Source: Arthrobacter sp. Leaf141
GTDB taxonomy: Bacteria > Actinomycetota > Actinomycetes > Actinomycetales > Micrococcaceae
Assembly (NCBI RefSeq): GCF_001424565.1
Contig: NZ_LMOL01000013.1
Span: 62,329-126,328, forward strand
Direction: 5' to 3'
DNA: 64,000 nt
Of the stretch, positions 1-9,953 are shown piece by piece (positions within the stretch are counted from its first letter, which is position 1; each line of letters starts with the position of its first letter). The position numbers and the translations under genes are program-made. A model generated the notes under the pieces. That model ran no database searches. It was given only the letters and a program-made list of their open reading frames with translations, and was not told where the DNA came from.

Positions 1-1419
1 GATGCCGCCACCAGCGAAACCGCCCTGGCCCAGGCCGACACGCTCCGGATCGTGGGCGCGGTGGATGTCCTGCTGGGTGAGGACGCCGTCACCAGCATTC
101 CAAGGATCGACGGCGAACTGCCGGAACTGATTGTCACCTCGCCGGGCTGGCGTCCCGACCAGGCCCTGCTCGCCGCCGCAGCGCGCGCCCACATTCCGGT
201 ATGGGGCGACGTTGAACTTGCCTGGCGGGTGCGGGTCCGCGAGGGCCGGAAGACCGCTGACTGGCTTGCCATCACCGGCACCAACGGCAAAACCACCACG
301 GTGGGCCTGACTGAATCCATGCTGCGCGCCGCCGGCCTCAAGGCCCTCGCTGTAGGAAACGTGGGCACCCCCATCCTGGACGCGCTCCGGGACCCGGTGG
401 AATATGACGTCCTTGCCGTTGAACTGTCCAGCTTCCAGCTGCACTGGGCCGAATCCCTGTCGCCCATCGCCAGCGTCTGCCTCAATGTCGCCGAGGACCA
501 CGTGGACTGGCACGGCTCCTACGGCTCCTACCTGGCCGACAAAGCCAAAGTCTACGAACGCACCGTCAAAGCCTGCATCTACAACGCGGAACAGATCGAA
601 ACCGAACGGATGGTGGAAAACGCCGACGTGGTTGAAGGCTGCCGCGCCGTGGGATTCACCACCGTCACCCCGGCCGTCAGCATGCTCGGTGTGGTGGAAG
701 GGCTGCTGGTGGACCGTGCATTCATCGAAGGGCGCAGGGACAGCGCCGCGGAACTGGCTTCGATGAGCGACCTCGGCGAACTTGCACCCCGGCACATGGT
801 GGCCAACGTCCTGGCCGCAGCCGGCCTGGTCCGGGCCTACGGCGTGGATCAGCAGGCGGTCCGCCAGGGCATCCGCGACTACGTCCCCGGTGACCACCGC
901 ATCCAGCCCGTGGCCCGGCAGAACGGAATCCTCTGGATCAACGATTCCAAGGCCACCAACCCGCACGCCGCTGCCGCCTCCCTTGCAGCCTTCACCAACG
1001 TGGTGTGGATCGCCGGTGGCCTCTCCAAAGGCGTCAGCTATGACCACCTGGTCCGTGAGAACGCGAAGCGGCTCAAGGCTGTGGTGCTCATTGGAACCGA
1101 CACCTCGGCCCTCGTTGAGGCCCTCCGGCGACACGCGCCGGATGTCCCCATGATCCCCGCGCTGCCGGGTCACACTGAAGGGGTGCAGACTGCTGCGGCG
1201 GAGCGGACCCCTGGTCCGGCCGGCCCCGTGTCCGGGGAAGAGGTGATGTCCCTGGCCGTCGCGTCAGCAGCGCAGGTGGCCGTCTCCGGCGACACTGTGC
1301 TGATGGCCCCGGCAGCTGCTTCCATGGATCAGTTCTCTTCCTATGCTCACCGTGGCGGCGCCTTCATTGAAGCTGTCCGCGGGCTGGTGGAGGGGCAGGC
1401 CCGGACCGGCGAGGAGTAA
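1..1419 (+). CDS. murD: UDP-N-acetylmuramoylalanine--D-glutamate ligase MurD (5' end cut by window)
   Basis: Adds D-glutamate to UDP-MurNAc-L-alanine in the cytoplasm, the second amino acid of the peptidoglycan stem peptide. The frame is open from base 1, so the true start lies left of the window; 472 codons are visible and roughly 40-50 N-terminal residues are probably missing. The Mur-ligase ATP-binding loop TGTNGKTTT is at 274-300, with the central-domain motif LSSFQL and the C-terminal-domain motif NDSKATNPHA further on. An internal GTG at 52 is open but cannot be the true start because it would remove part of the N-terminal UDP-binding domain. It ends 2 bases before ftsW and lies in the expected dcw order. 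Identity is secure. Confidence 0.95.
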   Translation, partial: DAATSETALAQADTLRIVGAVDVLLGEDAVTSIPRIDGELPELIVTSPGWRPDQALLAAAARAHIPVWGDVELAWRVRVREGRKTADWLAITGTNGKTTTVGLTESMLRAAGLKALAVGNVGTPILDALRDPVEYDVLAVELSSFQLHWAESLSPIASVCLNVAEDHVDWHGSYGSYLADKAKVYERTVKACIYNAEQIETERMVENADVVEGCRAVGFTTVTPAVSMLGVVEGLLVDRAFIEGRRDSAAELASMSDLGELAPRHMVANVLAAAGLVRAYGVDQQAVRQGIRDYVPGDHRIQPVARQNGILWINDSKATNPHAAAASLAAFTNVVWIAGGLSKGVSYDHLVRENAKRLKAVVLIGTDTSALVEALRRHAPDVPMIPALPGHTEGVQTAAAERTPGPAGPVSGEEVMSLAVASAAQVAVSGDTVLMAPAAASMDQFSSYAHRGGAFIEAVRGLVEGQARTGEE

Positions 1420-1421
1420 CA

Positions 1422-2810
1422 ATGGTCAGCACGCCCACCCGGCCGCAGGTCAAAAAAAGCCAGGCCCGGAACCCCCAGGCCCGGCAGTCTCCGGCCGGAA
1501 CCCGGCAGGGCGCAGCGCCCAAAGCGGCAAAAACCGGTGCCACGGCCCGTCCGGCGGTATCCCTTCCCGGCCGGCTGCGGTCCGCCTACCGCAGGTTCTG
1601 GTCCGCCCTTGAAGGTACCGGTACGTCCCGGAACGGGTCCACGTATTACCTGATCCTCGGATCCACCCTGGCCCTGACAGCCATCGGGATCATGATGGTC
1701 CTGTCCGCGTCCAGCGTCGAATCCATTGCCGCCGGGAAATCGCCGTACGGCGACGCCCTGAAGCAGGGGGTGTTCGCGGCCATCGGCATGTTCACCATGT
1801 TTGTACTTTCCCGGATCAACGTGGTGTGGCTGAAACGCCTGGCGTGGCCAGGGGTAGGCGCCGCGGTGGTCCTGCTGGCCCTGGTCCAGGTAGTGGGCAG
1901 CGAAATCAACGGCAACAAAAACTGGATCGACCTGGGCGGCATCACGTTCCAGCCCTCAGAGGCCTCGAAACTGGCACTGGCGCTGTGGATGGCCACCGTG
2001 CTGGCCATGAAGGGCAGGCTGCTCAGCCGCTGGCAGCACGTGGCCATCCCGGCCGTCCCCATGGCCGCGATCGTGATCGGGCTGGTCCTGATCGGCAACG
2101 ACCTTGGCACCGCCATGATCATCATGATGATTGCGGCAGCGGCGCTGTTCTTTGCCGGCGTACCCCTGTACCTCTTTGGGATCGCCGGTCTGGCCGCAGC
2201 TGCCGGAACCGCGCTGATGGCCGTGACGAGCTCCAACCGGATGTGCCGCATCACGTCCTGGTGGACCGGCGAGACCTGCGCCAACGGCACCGACGCCAAC
2301 TACCAGGCCACGAACGGCCTGTACGGCCTGGCCTCCGGTGGCTGGTTCGGTGTGGGGCTGGGCCAGAGCCGGCAAAAGTACAGCTGGATCCCCGAAGCCC
2401 ACAACGACTTCATCTTCGCCATCATCGGCGAGGAACTCGGCCTGGTGGGCACCGTCGTCGTCCTCATCCTCTTCGCCATCCTCGGCGCCGCCATCTACCG
2501 GGTGGTCGTGGCGCAGGAGGACATGTTCCACCGCGTCCTGGCCGGCACCATCATGGTGTGGCTGCTGGGCCAGGCCACCGTCAACATGTCGGTGGTGACC
2601 GGGCTGATGCCCGTCATCGGCGTGCCGCTGCCGTTCATCTCCTACGGCGGCTCGGCGCTGCTGATGTCACTCTGCGCCATCGGCGTGGTGCTCTCCCTGG
2701 CGAGGGAACAGATGGCGCCCGCCATCCGGCCCCGCCGGATGCTGAAGCTGAAGGCCAAAACGGCGAAAGACACCGCCGCCAAAAAGAAGACTGCAAGGAA
2801 GCGTGCCTAA
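1422..2810 (+). CDS. ftsW: Septal peptidoglycan polymerase FtsW (SEDS family)
   Basis: SEDS glycosyltransferase that polymerises lipid II at the septum with its partner transpeptidase FtsI, which is not in this window. 462 residues: a basic, disordered cytoplasmic N-terminus of about 75 residues, then about ten hydrophobic segments beginning near YYLILGSTLALTAIG. The family motif WIDLGGITFQPSEASKLA and the late motif PLPFISYGGSAL are present. The C-terminal tail is Lys/Ala-rich (KKKTARKRA). The start is the ATG 2 bases after the murD stop, with GGCGAGGAG upstream overlapping the murD end, so the two are probably translationally coupled. murG follows after 6 bases. Confidence 0.95.
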   Translation: MVSTPTRPQVKKSQARNPQARQSPAGTRQGAAPKAAKTGATARPAVSLPGRLRSAYRRFWSALEGTGTSRNGSTYYLILGSTLALTAIGIMMVLSASSVESIAAGKSPYGDALKQGVFAAIGMFTMFVLSRINVVWLKRLAWPGVGAAVVLLALVQVVGSEINGNKNWIDLGGITFQPSEASKLALALWMATVLAMKGRLLSRWQHVAIPAVPMAAIVIGLVLIGNDLGTAMIIMMIAAAALFFAGVPLYLFGIAGLAAAAGTALMAVTSSNRMCRITSWWTGETCANGTDANYQATNGLYGLASGGWFGVGLGQSRQKYSWIPEAHNDFIFAIIGEELGLVGTVVVLILFAILGAAIYRVVVAQEDMFHRVLAGTIMVWLLGQATVNMSVVTGLMPVIGVPLPFISYGGSALLMSLCAIGVVLSLAREQMAPAIRPRRMLKLKAKTAKDTAAKKKTARKRA

Positions 2811-2816
2811 CCACCG

Positions 2817-3917
2817 ATGACTCCGACAAACCCATCCATCGTCCTGGCGGGTGGCGGTACTGCCGGCCACATCAGCCCGCTCCTGGCCATCGCCGCTGCC
2901 CTCCGGGCCGCCTCGCCCGGCGCGGCCATCCTCGCCGTCGGTACCCCCGCCGGGATGGAAACCCGGCTGGTACCCGCCGCCGGCGTGGAACTTGCCACCA
3001 TTGACCGGGTGCCGTTTCCGCGGCGGCCCTCCCTGGACCTGCTGCGCCTTCCAGCCCGGCTGGCCGGCGCAGTGCGGCAGGCAGGGGAGATCCTGGACAA
3101 GTCCGGGGCGGATGTCCTGGTGGGGGTGGGCGGTTATGTCTGCACGCCGCTGTACCTGGCAGCCCGACGCCGGGGCGTACCGATTGTGATCCATGAAGCC
3201 AACGCCCGGCCCGGCCTGGCCAACCGGCTGGGTGCGCAGCTGACCAAACGGGTCGCGGTGGCGTTCGAGGGCACCCCGCTGCGCCACGCCGTGCACGTGG
3301 GGATGCCCATGCGCACCGAAATTTCCGGCCTGGACCGCGCCGCCGCCCGGCACGATGCGCGGACGGCGCTGGGACTGGACCCGCACCTGCCCACGCTCAT
3401 CGTCACCGGGGGATCCTCCGGCGCGCAAAGCATCAACCGGACCATCGCGGCAGCAGTCGGCACACTGGCTGCGGCCGGCATCCAGACCCTGCACATCACC
3501 GGCCGCGGCAAGACCGTGGCAGGCAGCTCCGGGCAGCCCCTCGCTGCAGCCGGGTACCGGCAGGTGGAATACGTGGCCGGCATGGAACTGGTGTACGCCG
3601 CCGCTGACCTCCTGCTGGCCCGCTCGGGAGCCGCAACCGTCTGTGAGGCAGCCGCCGTTGGCGTCCCGGCCGTCCTGGTGCCGCTGCCCATCGGCAACGG
3701 CGAGCAGGCCCTCAACGCTGCCGGGCTCGTCAAGGCCGGCGGCGCGGTCCTGGTCCCTGACCGGGACTTCACGCCCGGCTGGGTGGAGCGGGAACTGATC
3801 CCGCTGGCCACCGATCCCGCACGGCTGGCCGCCATGGCCGCCAGTTCCCACCAGCTTGGCATCCGCAACGCCGACCAGCGCATGGCCGGCCTCGTCCTGG
3901 AAGCGGTCTCCGCATGA
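2817..3917 (+). CDS. murG: UDP-GlcNAc:lipid I N-acetylglucosaminyltransferase MurG
   Basis: Transfers GlcNAc from UDP-GlcNAc to lipid I, making lipid II on the inner face of the membrane. 366 residues with the GT28 N-terminal glycine loop [14 protein letters not shown] near residues 10-23 and the C-terminal nucleotide-sugar motif [21 protein letters not shown]. Length fits the family. It starts 6 bases after ftsW with no clear Shine-Dalgarno, and its last codon overlaps the murC start in an ATGA arrangement, so coupled translation is likely. Confidence 0.96.
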   Translation: MTPTNPSIVLAGGGTAGHISPLLAIAAALRAASPGAAILAVGTPAGMETRLVPAAGVELATIDRVPFPRRPSLDLLRLPARLAGAVRQAGEILDKSGADVLVGVGGYVCTPLYLAARRRGVPIVIHEANARPGLANRLGAQLTKRVAVAFEGTPLRHAVHVGMPMRTEISGLDRAAARHDARTALGLDPHLPTLIVTGGSSGAQSINRTIAAAVGTLAAAGIQTLHITGRGKTVAGSSGQPLAAAGYRQVEYVAGMELVYAAADLLLARSGAATVCEAAAVGVPAVLVPLPIGNGEQALNAAGLVKAGGAVLVPDRDFTPGWVERELIPLATDPARLAAMAASSHQLGIRNADQRMAGLVLEAVSA

Positions 3918-5290
3918 GCATCGACGTCCCCACCGGCCCTGCCACCCTGGGCCGGACCCACTTCATCGGCATCGGCGGCGTGGGCATGTCCGCCGTGGCA
4001 CGGATCATGGTGGCCCGCGGGATACCCGTCAGCGGCTCCGATGCCAAGGACCTGCCCGTGATGGCGGACCTTGCCGCCGCCGGCGCCCGGATCGAAGTGG
4101 GCTACGCGGCCGGCAACCTGGGTGACGCCCAGACGGTTGTGGCCGGCTCCGCCATCCGGGCCGATAACCCCGAACTCGCCGCCGCCCGGGAGGCCGGCCT
4201 GCCCGTCCTGCACCGCTCCCAGGCCCTGGCCGCCATCATGGGCGCGGACACCGTGGTGACAGTGGCCGGGACACACGGGAAGTCCACCACGACCTCCATG
4301 GTCGCGGTGCTGCTGAAAGGCGCGGGCCTGGACCCCACGTTCGCAATCGGCGCCAACGTCCCGGCACTCGGCGTCAACGCCGCGCACGGCTCGTCCGGGA
4401 TCTTTGTGGCCGAGGCTGACGAGTCCGACGGGTCCTTCCTGAACTACCGGCCGCAGATCGCCGTGGTCACCAACGTCGAGCCCGATCACCTGGACCACTA
4501 CGGCACGCCCGAGGCCGTTTACGCCTCCTTCGACAGCTTCACCGCACTGCTGCCGGCGGACGGCGTCCTGATCGCCTGCGCGGACGACGCCGGTGCGCTG
4601 GCGCTGGCGGACCGGACCCGGCAGCGGGGCAACACCCGGGTTTTCCTCTACGGCACCGGCGCGGAGGCGGACCTGCAGCTGCACGACGGCGGTCCCGGCC
4701 AGGTGTCCGTGTCTGCCCCGGCCGGCCGGTTCGACCTGGCCCTGCAGGTACCCGGCAGGCACAACGCCCTGAACGCGGCGGCAGCCTTCGCGGTGGCCCT
4801 GGAGCTGGGCGTGGACCCCGCAGCCGCGGCCTCGGCCCTGGGCCACTTCGCCGGCGCTTCCCGGCGCTTCGAGCTCAAGGGCGAAGCCGGGGGAGTGCGT
4901 GTGTTTGACGACTATGCCCACCATCCCACCGAAGTCCGGGCGGCGCTGACGGCGGCCAGGAGCGTGGCGGGCGCCCACAAGGTGCACGTCCTGTTCCAGC
5001 CGCACCTGTTTTCCCGCACCCGCGAGTTCGCTGCCGAGTTCGCCGGGGCGCTCAACCTCGCCGACACGGCGCTTGTCCTGGACATCTACCCGGCCCGCGA
5101 GGACCCCATCCCGGGTGTCACCAGCCAGCTGATCGCGGACCACCTGGGCCCGGGCGGCCGGCTGGTTGAAGCAGCCGATGCCGCCGCTGCCCTGGCGGCC
5201 GCCGCGGCTCCCGGTGACATTGTGCTCACCGCCGGTGCGGGCGACGTCACGGCGTACGGTGCCCGGATTGTCGAGGCCCTGCGTGCCTAG
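3914..5290 (+). CDS. murC: UDP-N-acetylmuramate--L-alanine ligase MurC
   Basis: First Mur ligase: attaches L-alanine to UDP-MurNAc. 458 residues. The N-terminal Rossmann-like motif [14 protein letters not shown] is at about residues 20-33, the ATP loop [12 protein letters not shown] near residue 115, and the C-terminal domain has [14 protein letters not shown]. The order murG-murC-ftsQ without ddl or murB is normal for actinobacteria. It overlaps murG by 4 bases and the chosen ftsQ start by 8, so this is one polycistronic unit. Confidence 0.96.
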   Translation: MSIDVPTGPATLGRTHFIGIGGVGMSAVARIMVARGIPVSGSDAKDLPVMADLAAAGARIEVGYAAGNLGDAQTVVAGSAIRADNPELAAAREAGLPVLHRSQALAAIMGADTVVTVAGTHGKSTTTSMVAVLLKGAGLDPTFAIGANVPALGVNAAHGSSGIFVAEADESDGSFLNYRPQIAVVTNVEPDHLDHYGTPEAVYASFDSFTALLPADGVLIACADDAGALALADRTRQRGNTRVFLYGTGAEADLQLHDGGPGQVSVSAPAGRFDLALQVPGRHNALNAAAAFAVALELGVDPAAAASALGHFAGASRRFELKGEAGGVRVFDDYAHHPTEVRAALTAARSVAGAHKVHVLFQPHLFSRTREFAAEFAGALNLADTALVLDIYPAREDPIPGVTSQLIADHLGPGGRLVEAADAAAALAAAAAPGDIVLTAGAGDVTAYGARIVEALRA

Positions 5291-6320
5291 CTCCCGCCGG
5301 CCCACCTACACCTCTGCGAACCGGGCCGGCGGCCCAGGCAACCCGGGGCGCCCTGCCGGACGCCCCGACCCCGGCAGCCAGGAGGATACCGGCCAGCAGG
5401 AGGCAGTTCGGCCTGCAGCGGCCAAGCCCGCTGCAGACATCATCTCGGCCTCCCGGAGCCTCCCCGCTCCGGGCGCTTCCGTGCCTGGCCCGCCCGTGCC
5501 CGCCGCACCCGGTTCCGGAAAGCCGGCCCGGGCGGCACGCCTGGCGCTGCCTGGCTGGCGGCGTGCGCGGCACCAGTCCAACGGTGCAGGAACCGCTGCC
5601 AACGTGGTGGCGTTCCCGGAGCCCAAAAGCAAGCGGCGCCGCCGTAACCTGCTGGTGGCAGTGTCCACCATCGCTGTGCTGGTGGCCGTGGTGCTGGCCG
5701 CAGCCATCTACTCCCCGATCCTGGCGCTCCGCGAGGTCAGCGTGTCCGGGACCAAGCTGCTGGCGCCGGACCAGGTGCAGGCCGCCCTGTCACCGCTGCA
5801 GGGCAAACCGCTGCCCCAGATCAGCAAGGATGACGTTTCCCGGCTGCTGGAACCACTGGTGCAGGTGGAATCCGTCGCCATCCTGGCCCGGCCGCCGTCG
5901 GGCCTTGCCGTAACAGTCCGTGAGCGGGTTCCCGTGGCGCTGGTGAAGCAGGGCGAGCAGTACCAGCTGGTGGACGTCGACGGCGTCCGGCTGGCCACCA
6001 CAGCCGACCCCGCGTCCGTCGCCCTGCCCGTGATCGACGGGGGAGCGGGCACCATCGGCCAGGACCTCTTCCTGGCCACCGCCAACGTGCTGGCGGCGCT
6101 GCCCGCCGACGTCCTGGCCAAGCTCTCCAACGCGTCCGCCCAGTCGGTGGACGCGGTGGAACTGAAGCTGGTGGACGGCCAGACCATTGTGTGGGGCAAC
6201 GCGTCGGAGAAGGAGCTCAAAGCCAAGGTCCTGGCTGCCCTGCTGAAGGCCCCCGTGGATCCCAAAAACCCGGTCAAGGTCTATGACGTCAGTGTCCCGC
6301 GCCACCCCGTGACGCGATGA
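5283..6320 (+). CDS. ftsQ: Cell division protein FtsQ (POTRA domain)
   Basis: Bitopic membrane protein linking early and late divisome components. From the GTG at 5283 it has 345 residues: a proline-rich cytoplasmic N-terminus of about 120 residues ending in a basic run (KSKRRRRN), one membrane helix at about 122-144, a POTRA domain starting near ALREVSVSGTKLL, then the FtsQ beta domain. The frame is open further upstream to 5166, but that part would be out-of-frame murC sequence; GTG 5283 gives the usual 8-base overlap with murC. Last gene before the 210-base ftsZ leader. Confidence 0.93.
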   Translation: MPSSRRPTYTSANRAGGPGNPGRPAGRPDPGSQEDTGQQEAVRPAAAKPAADIISASRSLPAPGASVPGPPVPAAPGSGKPARAARLALPGWRRARHQSNGAGTAANVVAFPEPKSKRRRRNLLVAVSTIAVLVAVVLAAAIYSPILALREVSVSGTKLLAPDQVQAALSPLQGKPLPQISKDDVSRLLEPLVQVESVAILARPPSGLAVTVRERVPVALVKQGEQYQLVDVDGVRLATTADPASVALPVIDGGAGTIGQDLFLATANVLAALPADVLAKLSNASAQSVDAVELKLVDGQTIVWGNASEKELKAKVLAALLKAPVDPKNPVKVYDVSVPRHPVTR

Positions 6321-6408
6321 GGCGCTTTCTTTCGGGTATTAATCCGACACGCGGACCCGGTTATTGAATGTGGGAACCAGAGGAAATACCGTTCCAGACA
6401 TGAGTTAC

Positions 6409-6441
6409 TTGACATAACTATAACCTTCAACACGAAGGTTA
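6409..6441 (+). promoter_or_regulatory. Candidate ftsZ promoter and leader palindrome
   Basis: The ftsQ-ftsZ gap (6321-6530) is much more AT-rich than its surroundings. It holds TTGACA at 6409-6414, TATAAC at 6419-6424 and a perfect 8-base inverted repeat TAACCTTC/GAAGGTTA (6421-6428 and 6434-6441, 5-base loop). TTGACA and TATAAC are too close together to be one promoter, so which one is used is unresolved. The hairpin would lie in the ftsZ leader or cover the -10. Confidence 0.45.
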
Positions 6442-6530
6442 AGGTTTCAGGATTCAAGTCCTCCATCAGCTTTCGCAGCAAACTTCGCAGTACACACGAA
6501 CAAAAAAGACACGAACAAGGGACACGTAAC

Positions 6531-7763
6531 GTGGCAGCTCCGCAGAACTACTTGGCCGTCATCAAAGTCGTCGGCATCGGCGGCGGTGGCGTAAACGCAG
6601 TCAACCGCATGATCGATGTGGGCCTCCGTGGTGTCGAATTCATCGCCATCAACACGGACGCCCAGGCGCTGTTGATGAGTGACGCCGACGTCAAGCTCGA
6701 CGTCGGCCGCGAACTCACCCGCGGCCTTGGCGCCGGCGCCAACCCCGAGGTGGGCAAGCAGGCCGCCGAGGACCACGCCGACGAGATTGAAGAAGTCCTC
6801 CGCGGCGCGGACATGGTCTTTGTGACCGCCGGCGAAGGTGGCGGCACCGGAACCGGCGGCGCGCCCGTAGTGGCCCGCATCGCGCGGTCCCTGGGCGCCC
6901 TGACCATCGGCGTTGTGACCCGTCCGTTCACCTTCGAAGGCCGCCGCCGTGCGGGCTCCGCCGAGGCCGGCATCGACGCCCTCCGCGACGAAGTCGACAC
7001 CCTCATCGTGATCCCCAACGACCGCCTGCTGTCCATCAGCGACCGCAACGTCTCGGTGCTTGACGCCTTCCGCTCCGCTGACCAGGTGCTGCTGTCCGGC
7101 GTCCAGGGCATCACCGACCTCATCACCACCCCCGGCCTGATCAACCTCGACTTCGCCGACGTCAAGTCGGTGATGCAGGGTGCAGGCTCGGCGCTGATGG
7201 GCATCGGCTCCGCCCGTGGCGAGGACCGCGCCGTGAAGGCCGCGGAACTGGCCATCGCATCGCCGCTGCTGGAAGCATCCATCGACGGCGCCCACGGCGT
7301 GCTGCTCTCCATCCAGGGCGGCTCCGACCTCGGCCTGTTCGAAATCAACGAGGCAGCCCGCCTGGTGCAGGAAGTGGCACACCCCGAAGCCAACATCATC
7401 TTCGGCGCCGTCATCGACGACGCCCTCGGTGACGAAGCCCGCGTTACGGTCATCGCGGCCGGCTTCGACGACGTCAAGGCCACCTCGCCGTCCATGGACC
7501 AGTCGCAGGCCCAGGTCGCCCCGCAGCGCCCGGCAGCCCCCGCTGCCGCACCCGCCCAGGCGCCCACCGCCGGCAACCACCACACCAACGTCCAGCCCGT
7601 GCACGCGGGCGTCGGCGCTGCCGGCCTGGGCAACTGGGGCCAGCAGCGTCCCAGCGCCGTCCCGGCCGACTCCGGTTTCGACGTGGACCTGCCGTCCGTG
7701 GTGGAGCCGGACATGACCGGCAGCCGCTCGGATGACCTGGATGTCCCCGACTTCCTGAAGTAG
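6531..7763 (+). CDS. ftsZ: Cell division GTPase FtsZ
   Basis: Tubulin-like GTPase that forms the Z-ring. 410 residues from a GTG start preceded by AAGGGAC. Nucleotide-binding [13 protein letters not shown] is near residues 15-27, the tubulin signature [12 protein letters not shown] at 101-112, and the T7-loop region with [11 protein letters not shown] follows. A disordered Ala/Pro/Gln linker of about 80 residues leads to the conserved C-terminal peptide DLDVPDFLK, which binds SepF and other partners. The long AT-rich leader suggests it has its own promoter in addition to read-through from ftsQ. The next gene begins 9 bases downstream. Confidence 0.98.
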   Translation: MAAPQNYLAVIKVVGIGGGGVNAVNRMIDVGLRGVEFIAINTDAQALLMSDADVKLDVGRELTRGLGAGANPEVGKQAAEDHADEIEEVLRGADMVFVTAGEGGGTGTGGAPVVARIARSLGALTIGVVTRPFTFEGRRRAGSAEAGIDALRDEVDTLIVIPNDRLLSISDRNVSVLDAFRSADQVLLSGVQGITDLITTPGLINLDFADVKSVMQGAGSALMGIGSARGEDRAVKAAELAIASPLLEASIDGAHGVLLSIQGGSDLGLFEINEAARLVQEVAHPEANIIFGAVIDDALGDEARVTVIAAGFDDVKATSPSMDQSQAQVAPQRPAAPAAAPAQAPTAGNHHTNVQPVHAGVGAAGLGNWGQQRPSAVPADSGFDVDLPSVVEPDMTGSRSDDLDVPDFLK

Positions 7764-7766
7764 GGT
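7761..7766 (+). promoter_or_regulatory. Possible -10 of a leaderless pgeF transcript
   Basis: TAGGGT, whose first three bases are the ftsZ stop codon, ends 5 bases before the TTG start of pgeF. This fits a leaderless transcript but has the shortest spacing of the series in this window; read-through from ftsZ is equally plausible. Confidence 0.35.
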
Positions 7767-7771
7767 CCGGC

Positions 7772-8461
7772 TTGTTCCTCTGGCGTGCAGACATCCTGCC
7801 CGGTGTTTCCGCCGCATTCACGGATGTCCGCGCCGGGAACCTGGCTTTGCATGTGGGGGACCACCCCGACGAAGTCCGCGGCCGCCGCGCCCACCTGGAG
7901 CAATCCATGGGCGTGGCGCCGCAGGACCTGTTGTTCATGAACCAGGTCCACGGTTCCACCGTGGCCGTGATGGCCGCCGGCGGCCCGGCCCCCGACGCCG
8001 ATGCCATGGTCTCGCTCGGGGTGCCGCTGGCCGTGATGGTGGCGGACTGCATTCCCGTGCTCCTGGCCGGAACCTCGCCGGCCGGTCCGGTCCTTGCCGC
8101 CGTCCACGCCGGCCGGCCTGGAATCGCCAACGGTGTCCTGCCAAAAGCCGTGGACAGCATGCGGTCCCTGGGCGCCACCGGCATCCGTGCCTGGCTGGGC
8201 CCTTCAATCTGCGGACACTGCTACGAGGTGCCGGCCGGGCTCCGCGATGAGGTGGCCGCCGCAGTCCCCGCCACCGCGGGCACCACCTCCTGGGGAACCC
8301 CGGCCCTTGACCTTCCGGCCGGAGCGCGCAGCCAGCTTGAAGCTGCCGGCGTTCCGGTGGATTACACCGGCCCCTGCACCCTGGAGACGGAATCCCTCTA
8401 CTCATACCGGCGCAACCAAAAGACCGGACGGTTCGCCGGGGTGGTGTGGAGCCATGACTGA
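7772..8461 (+). CDS. pgeF: YfiH/PgeF family purine nucleoside phosphorylase (laccase-domain protein)
   Basis: Family members were long called multicopper polyphenol oxidases; purine nucleoside phosphorylase and adenosine deaminase activity is now attributed to them, and in E. coli the protein is linked to peptidoglycan editing. 229 residues from a TTG start (FLWRADILPG). The conserved zinc-ligand segments are visible: NQVHGST, VADCIPVLL and AVHAGRPG, followed by GPSICGHCYEV. It lies between ftsZ and yggS, its usual place in actinobacteria, and overlaps yggS by 8 bases. Confidence 0.9.
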   Translation: MFLWRADILPGVSAAFTDVRAGNLALHVGDHPDEVRGRRAHLEQSMGVAPQDLLFMNQVHGSTVAVMAAGGPAPDADAMVSLGVPLAVMVADCIPVLLAGTSPAGPVLAAVHAGRPGIANGVLPKAVDSMRSLGATGIRAWLGPSICGHCYEVPAGLRDEVAAAVPATAGTTSWGTPALDLPAGARSQLEAAGVPVDYTGPCTLETESLYSYRRNQKTGRFAGVVWSHD

Positions 8462-9209
8462 ATCCGCACCCCACGGGGCCGACCCCCGTTCCCTTGAACT
8501 GGCGGACCGGCTGGCAGCCGTCCAGGCCCGGATAACGCGTGCTGCCGCCGACGCAGGCCGGCAGGACCGGCCGCCCCGCCTGATTGTGGTGACCAAATTC
8601 CACCCGGCCGCGGACGTCCGCCGGCTGGCAGCCCTTGGGGTCCGGGACGTTGGCGAAAACAGGGACCAGGAGGCGGCCGCCAAAGCCGCCGAACTGGCGG
8701 ACTGTGGCCTCACCTGGCACTTTGTGGGACAGGTCCAGAGCAAAAAAGCCAAATCCGTGGCCCGTTACGCAGCCGCCGTGCACTCCGTGGACCGGGTCCA
8801 GCTGGTGGATGCCCTGGCAAAGGCCATGGCCACTGCTCAGAATACGGCCGCGCAGGATGGTGCGCCCCGCCCGGACCTGGACTGTTTCATCCAGGTCAGC
8901 CTGGAGGAGGACGCCGGCGCGCACCGCGGCGGAGCGGACCCGGCCGACGTTCCGGAACTGGCCCACCGGATAGCGGCAGCGGAAGGCCTCCGGTTGGCAG
9001 GCGTGATGGCGGTTGCCCCGCTGGGTGGCCAGCCGGAATCGGCCTTCGAAAAACTTGCCGGCGTGTCCGCCCGGCTGGTGGCGCAGCACCCCGGCGCCAC
9101 GGGCATTTCAGCGGGCATGAGCCAGGACCTCGAGGCGGCCATCCGCTTCGGGGCGACACACCTGCGGATCGGCTCCGATATTCTCGGAACACGTCCCGCG
9201 GTGGGGTAG
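8454..9209 (+). CDS. yggS: YggS family pyridoxal-phosphate homeostasis protein
   Basis: Single-domain PLP-binding protein of the alanine racemase-like TIM-barrel fold, thought to buffer PLP rather than catalyse. 251 residues from the ATG at 8454, inside the last codons of pgeF. PLP lysine context VVTKFHPAADVRRL is near residue 45, with DVGENRDQE and, in the C-terminal half, GISAGMSQDLEAAI and GSDILGTR. The frame stays open upstream to 8094 but that part is out-of-frame pgeF. It sits next to sepF, as in many Gram-positive division clusters. Confidence 0.94.
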   Translation: MTESAPHGADPRSLELADRLAAVQARITRAAADAGRQDRPPRLIVVTKFHPAADVRRLAALGVRDVGENRDQEAAAKAAELADCGLTWHFVGQVQSKKAKSVARYAAAVHSVDRVQLVDALAKAMATAQNTAAQDGAPRPDLDCFIQVSLEEDAGAHRGGADPADVPELAHRIAAAEGLRLAGVMAVAPLGGQPESAFEKLAGVSARLVAQHPGATGISAGMSQDLEAAIRFGATHLRIGSDILGTRPAVG

Positions 9210-9301
9210 CGTCGATCCTGTTGGAAGTGATCGGCGGGGACTCCAGTGCTGTCAAACCATTGGGCGGCCCGCATCCGGGACATACGAAATAGGAGTCGAC
9301 C

Positions 9302-9832
9302 ATGGCCGGCGCTCTGCGCAAGACAATGATCTATCTTGGGCTCGCCGATGGCGATGAGCATTACGAGTCCGAGCACCAGACCACACGTAAGGATGAGGAC
9401 GAACCCATGGAAGCAGACCGCGAGGAACGCCGTGCGCCCGCACCGGTCCGCGAAGTCAGCCGGGAAGCGTCCTACAGCCCCGAAGAGGAATACCGCGCCC
9501 CTGTGACACCCATCAAGCGTGCGGCGTCCAGCCGCGAGGAAATTACCGGGCTCCGGCAGATCACCACCATCCACCCGCGCTCCTACAACGATGCCAAACT
9601 CATCGGTGAGAGCTTCCGGGACGGCATTCCGGTGATCATGAACGTCACCGACATGGGCGAGGCAGACGCCAAGCGCCTGGTCGATTTCTCCGCCGGCTTG
9701 GTCTTCGGACTCCGCGGCAGCATCGAACGGGTCACCAACAAGGTCTTCCTGCTCTCGCCGTCGTACGTTGAAGTCATCGGCGATGACAAAAAAGCCAGCG
9801 ACACCCAGGCCAGTTTCTTCAACCAGAGCTGA
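9302..9832 (+). CDS. sepF: Cell division protein SepF
   Basis: FtsZ membrane anchor in bacteria without FtsA; no ftsA is present in this cluster. 176 residues: N-terminal amphipathic membrane-targeting helix ([13 protein letters not shown]), a charged disordered linker (about 20-85), then the compact SepF core with [16 protein letters not shown] and [18 protein letters not shown]. An AGGAG lies 8 bases before the ATG. A 92-base gap separates it from yggS. It is followed by a hairpin at 9850. Confidence 0.96.
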   Translation: MAGALRKTMIYLGLADGDEHYESEHQTTRKDEDEPMEADREERRAPAPVREVSREASYSPEEEYRAPVTPIKRAASSREEITGLRQITTIHPRSYNDAKLIGESFRDGIPVIMNVTDMGEADAKRLVDFSAGLVFGLRGSIERVTNKVFLLSPSYVEVIGDDKKASDTQASFFNQS

Positions 9833-9849
9833 CCGGCAAGGCCGCACCG

Positions 9850-9879
9850 GATGCCAGGCAGGGACACCTGCCTGGCATC
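9850..9879 (+). terminator. Hairpin downstream of sepF
   Basis: A perfect 13-base stem (9850-9862 with 9867-9879) and a GACA loop lie 18 bases after the sepF stop. No T-run follows, so it may attenuate transcription or stabilise mRNA rather than terminate. Confidence 0.5.
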
Positions 9880-9953
9880 TGTGCTGAAATAGACCAGAAG
9901 AACCGGCACAACGCCGCGGTAATCACAACTGACATGGAGATATGAGTTAAGTC

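Noticed and set aside
3134..5305. A 723-codon minus-strand frame opposite murG and murC
   Set aside because: Same GC-driven artefact; its protein is low-complexity and matches nothing.
5166..6320. An FtsQ starting inside murC at 5166
   Set aside because: The first 39 codons are out-of-frame murC sequence; GTG 5283 gives the standard short overlap.
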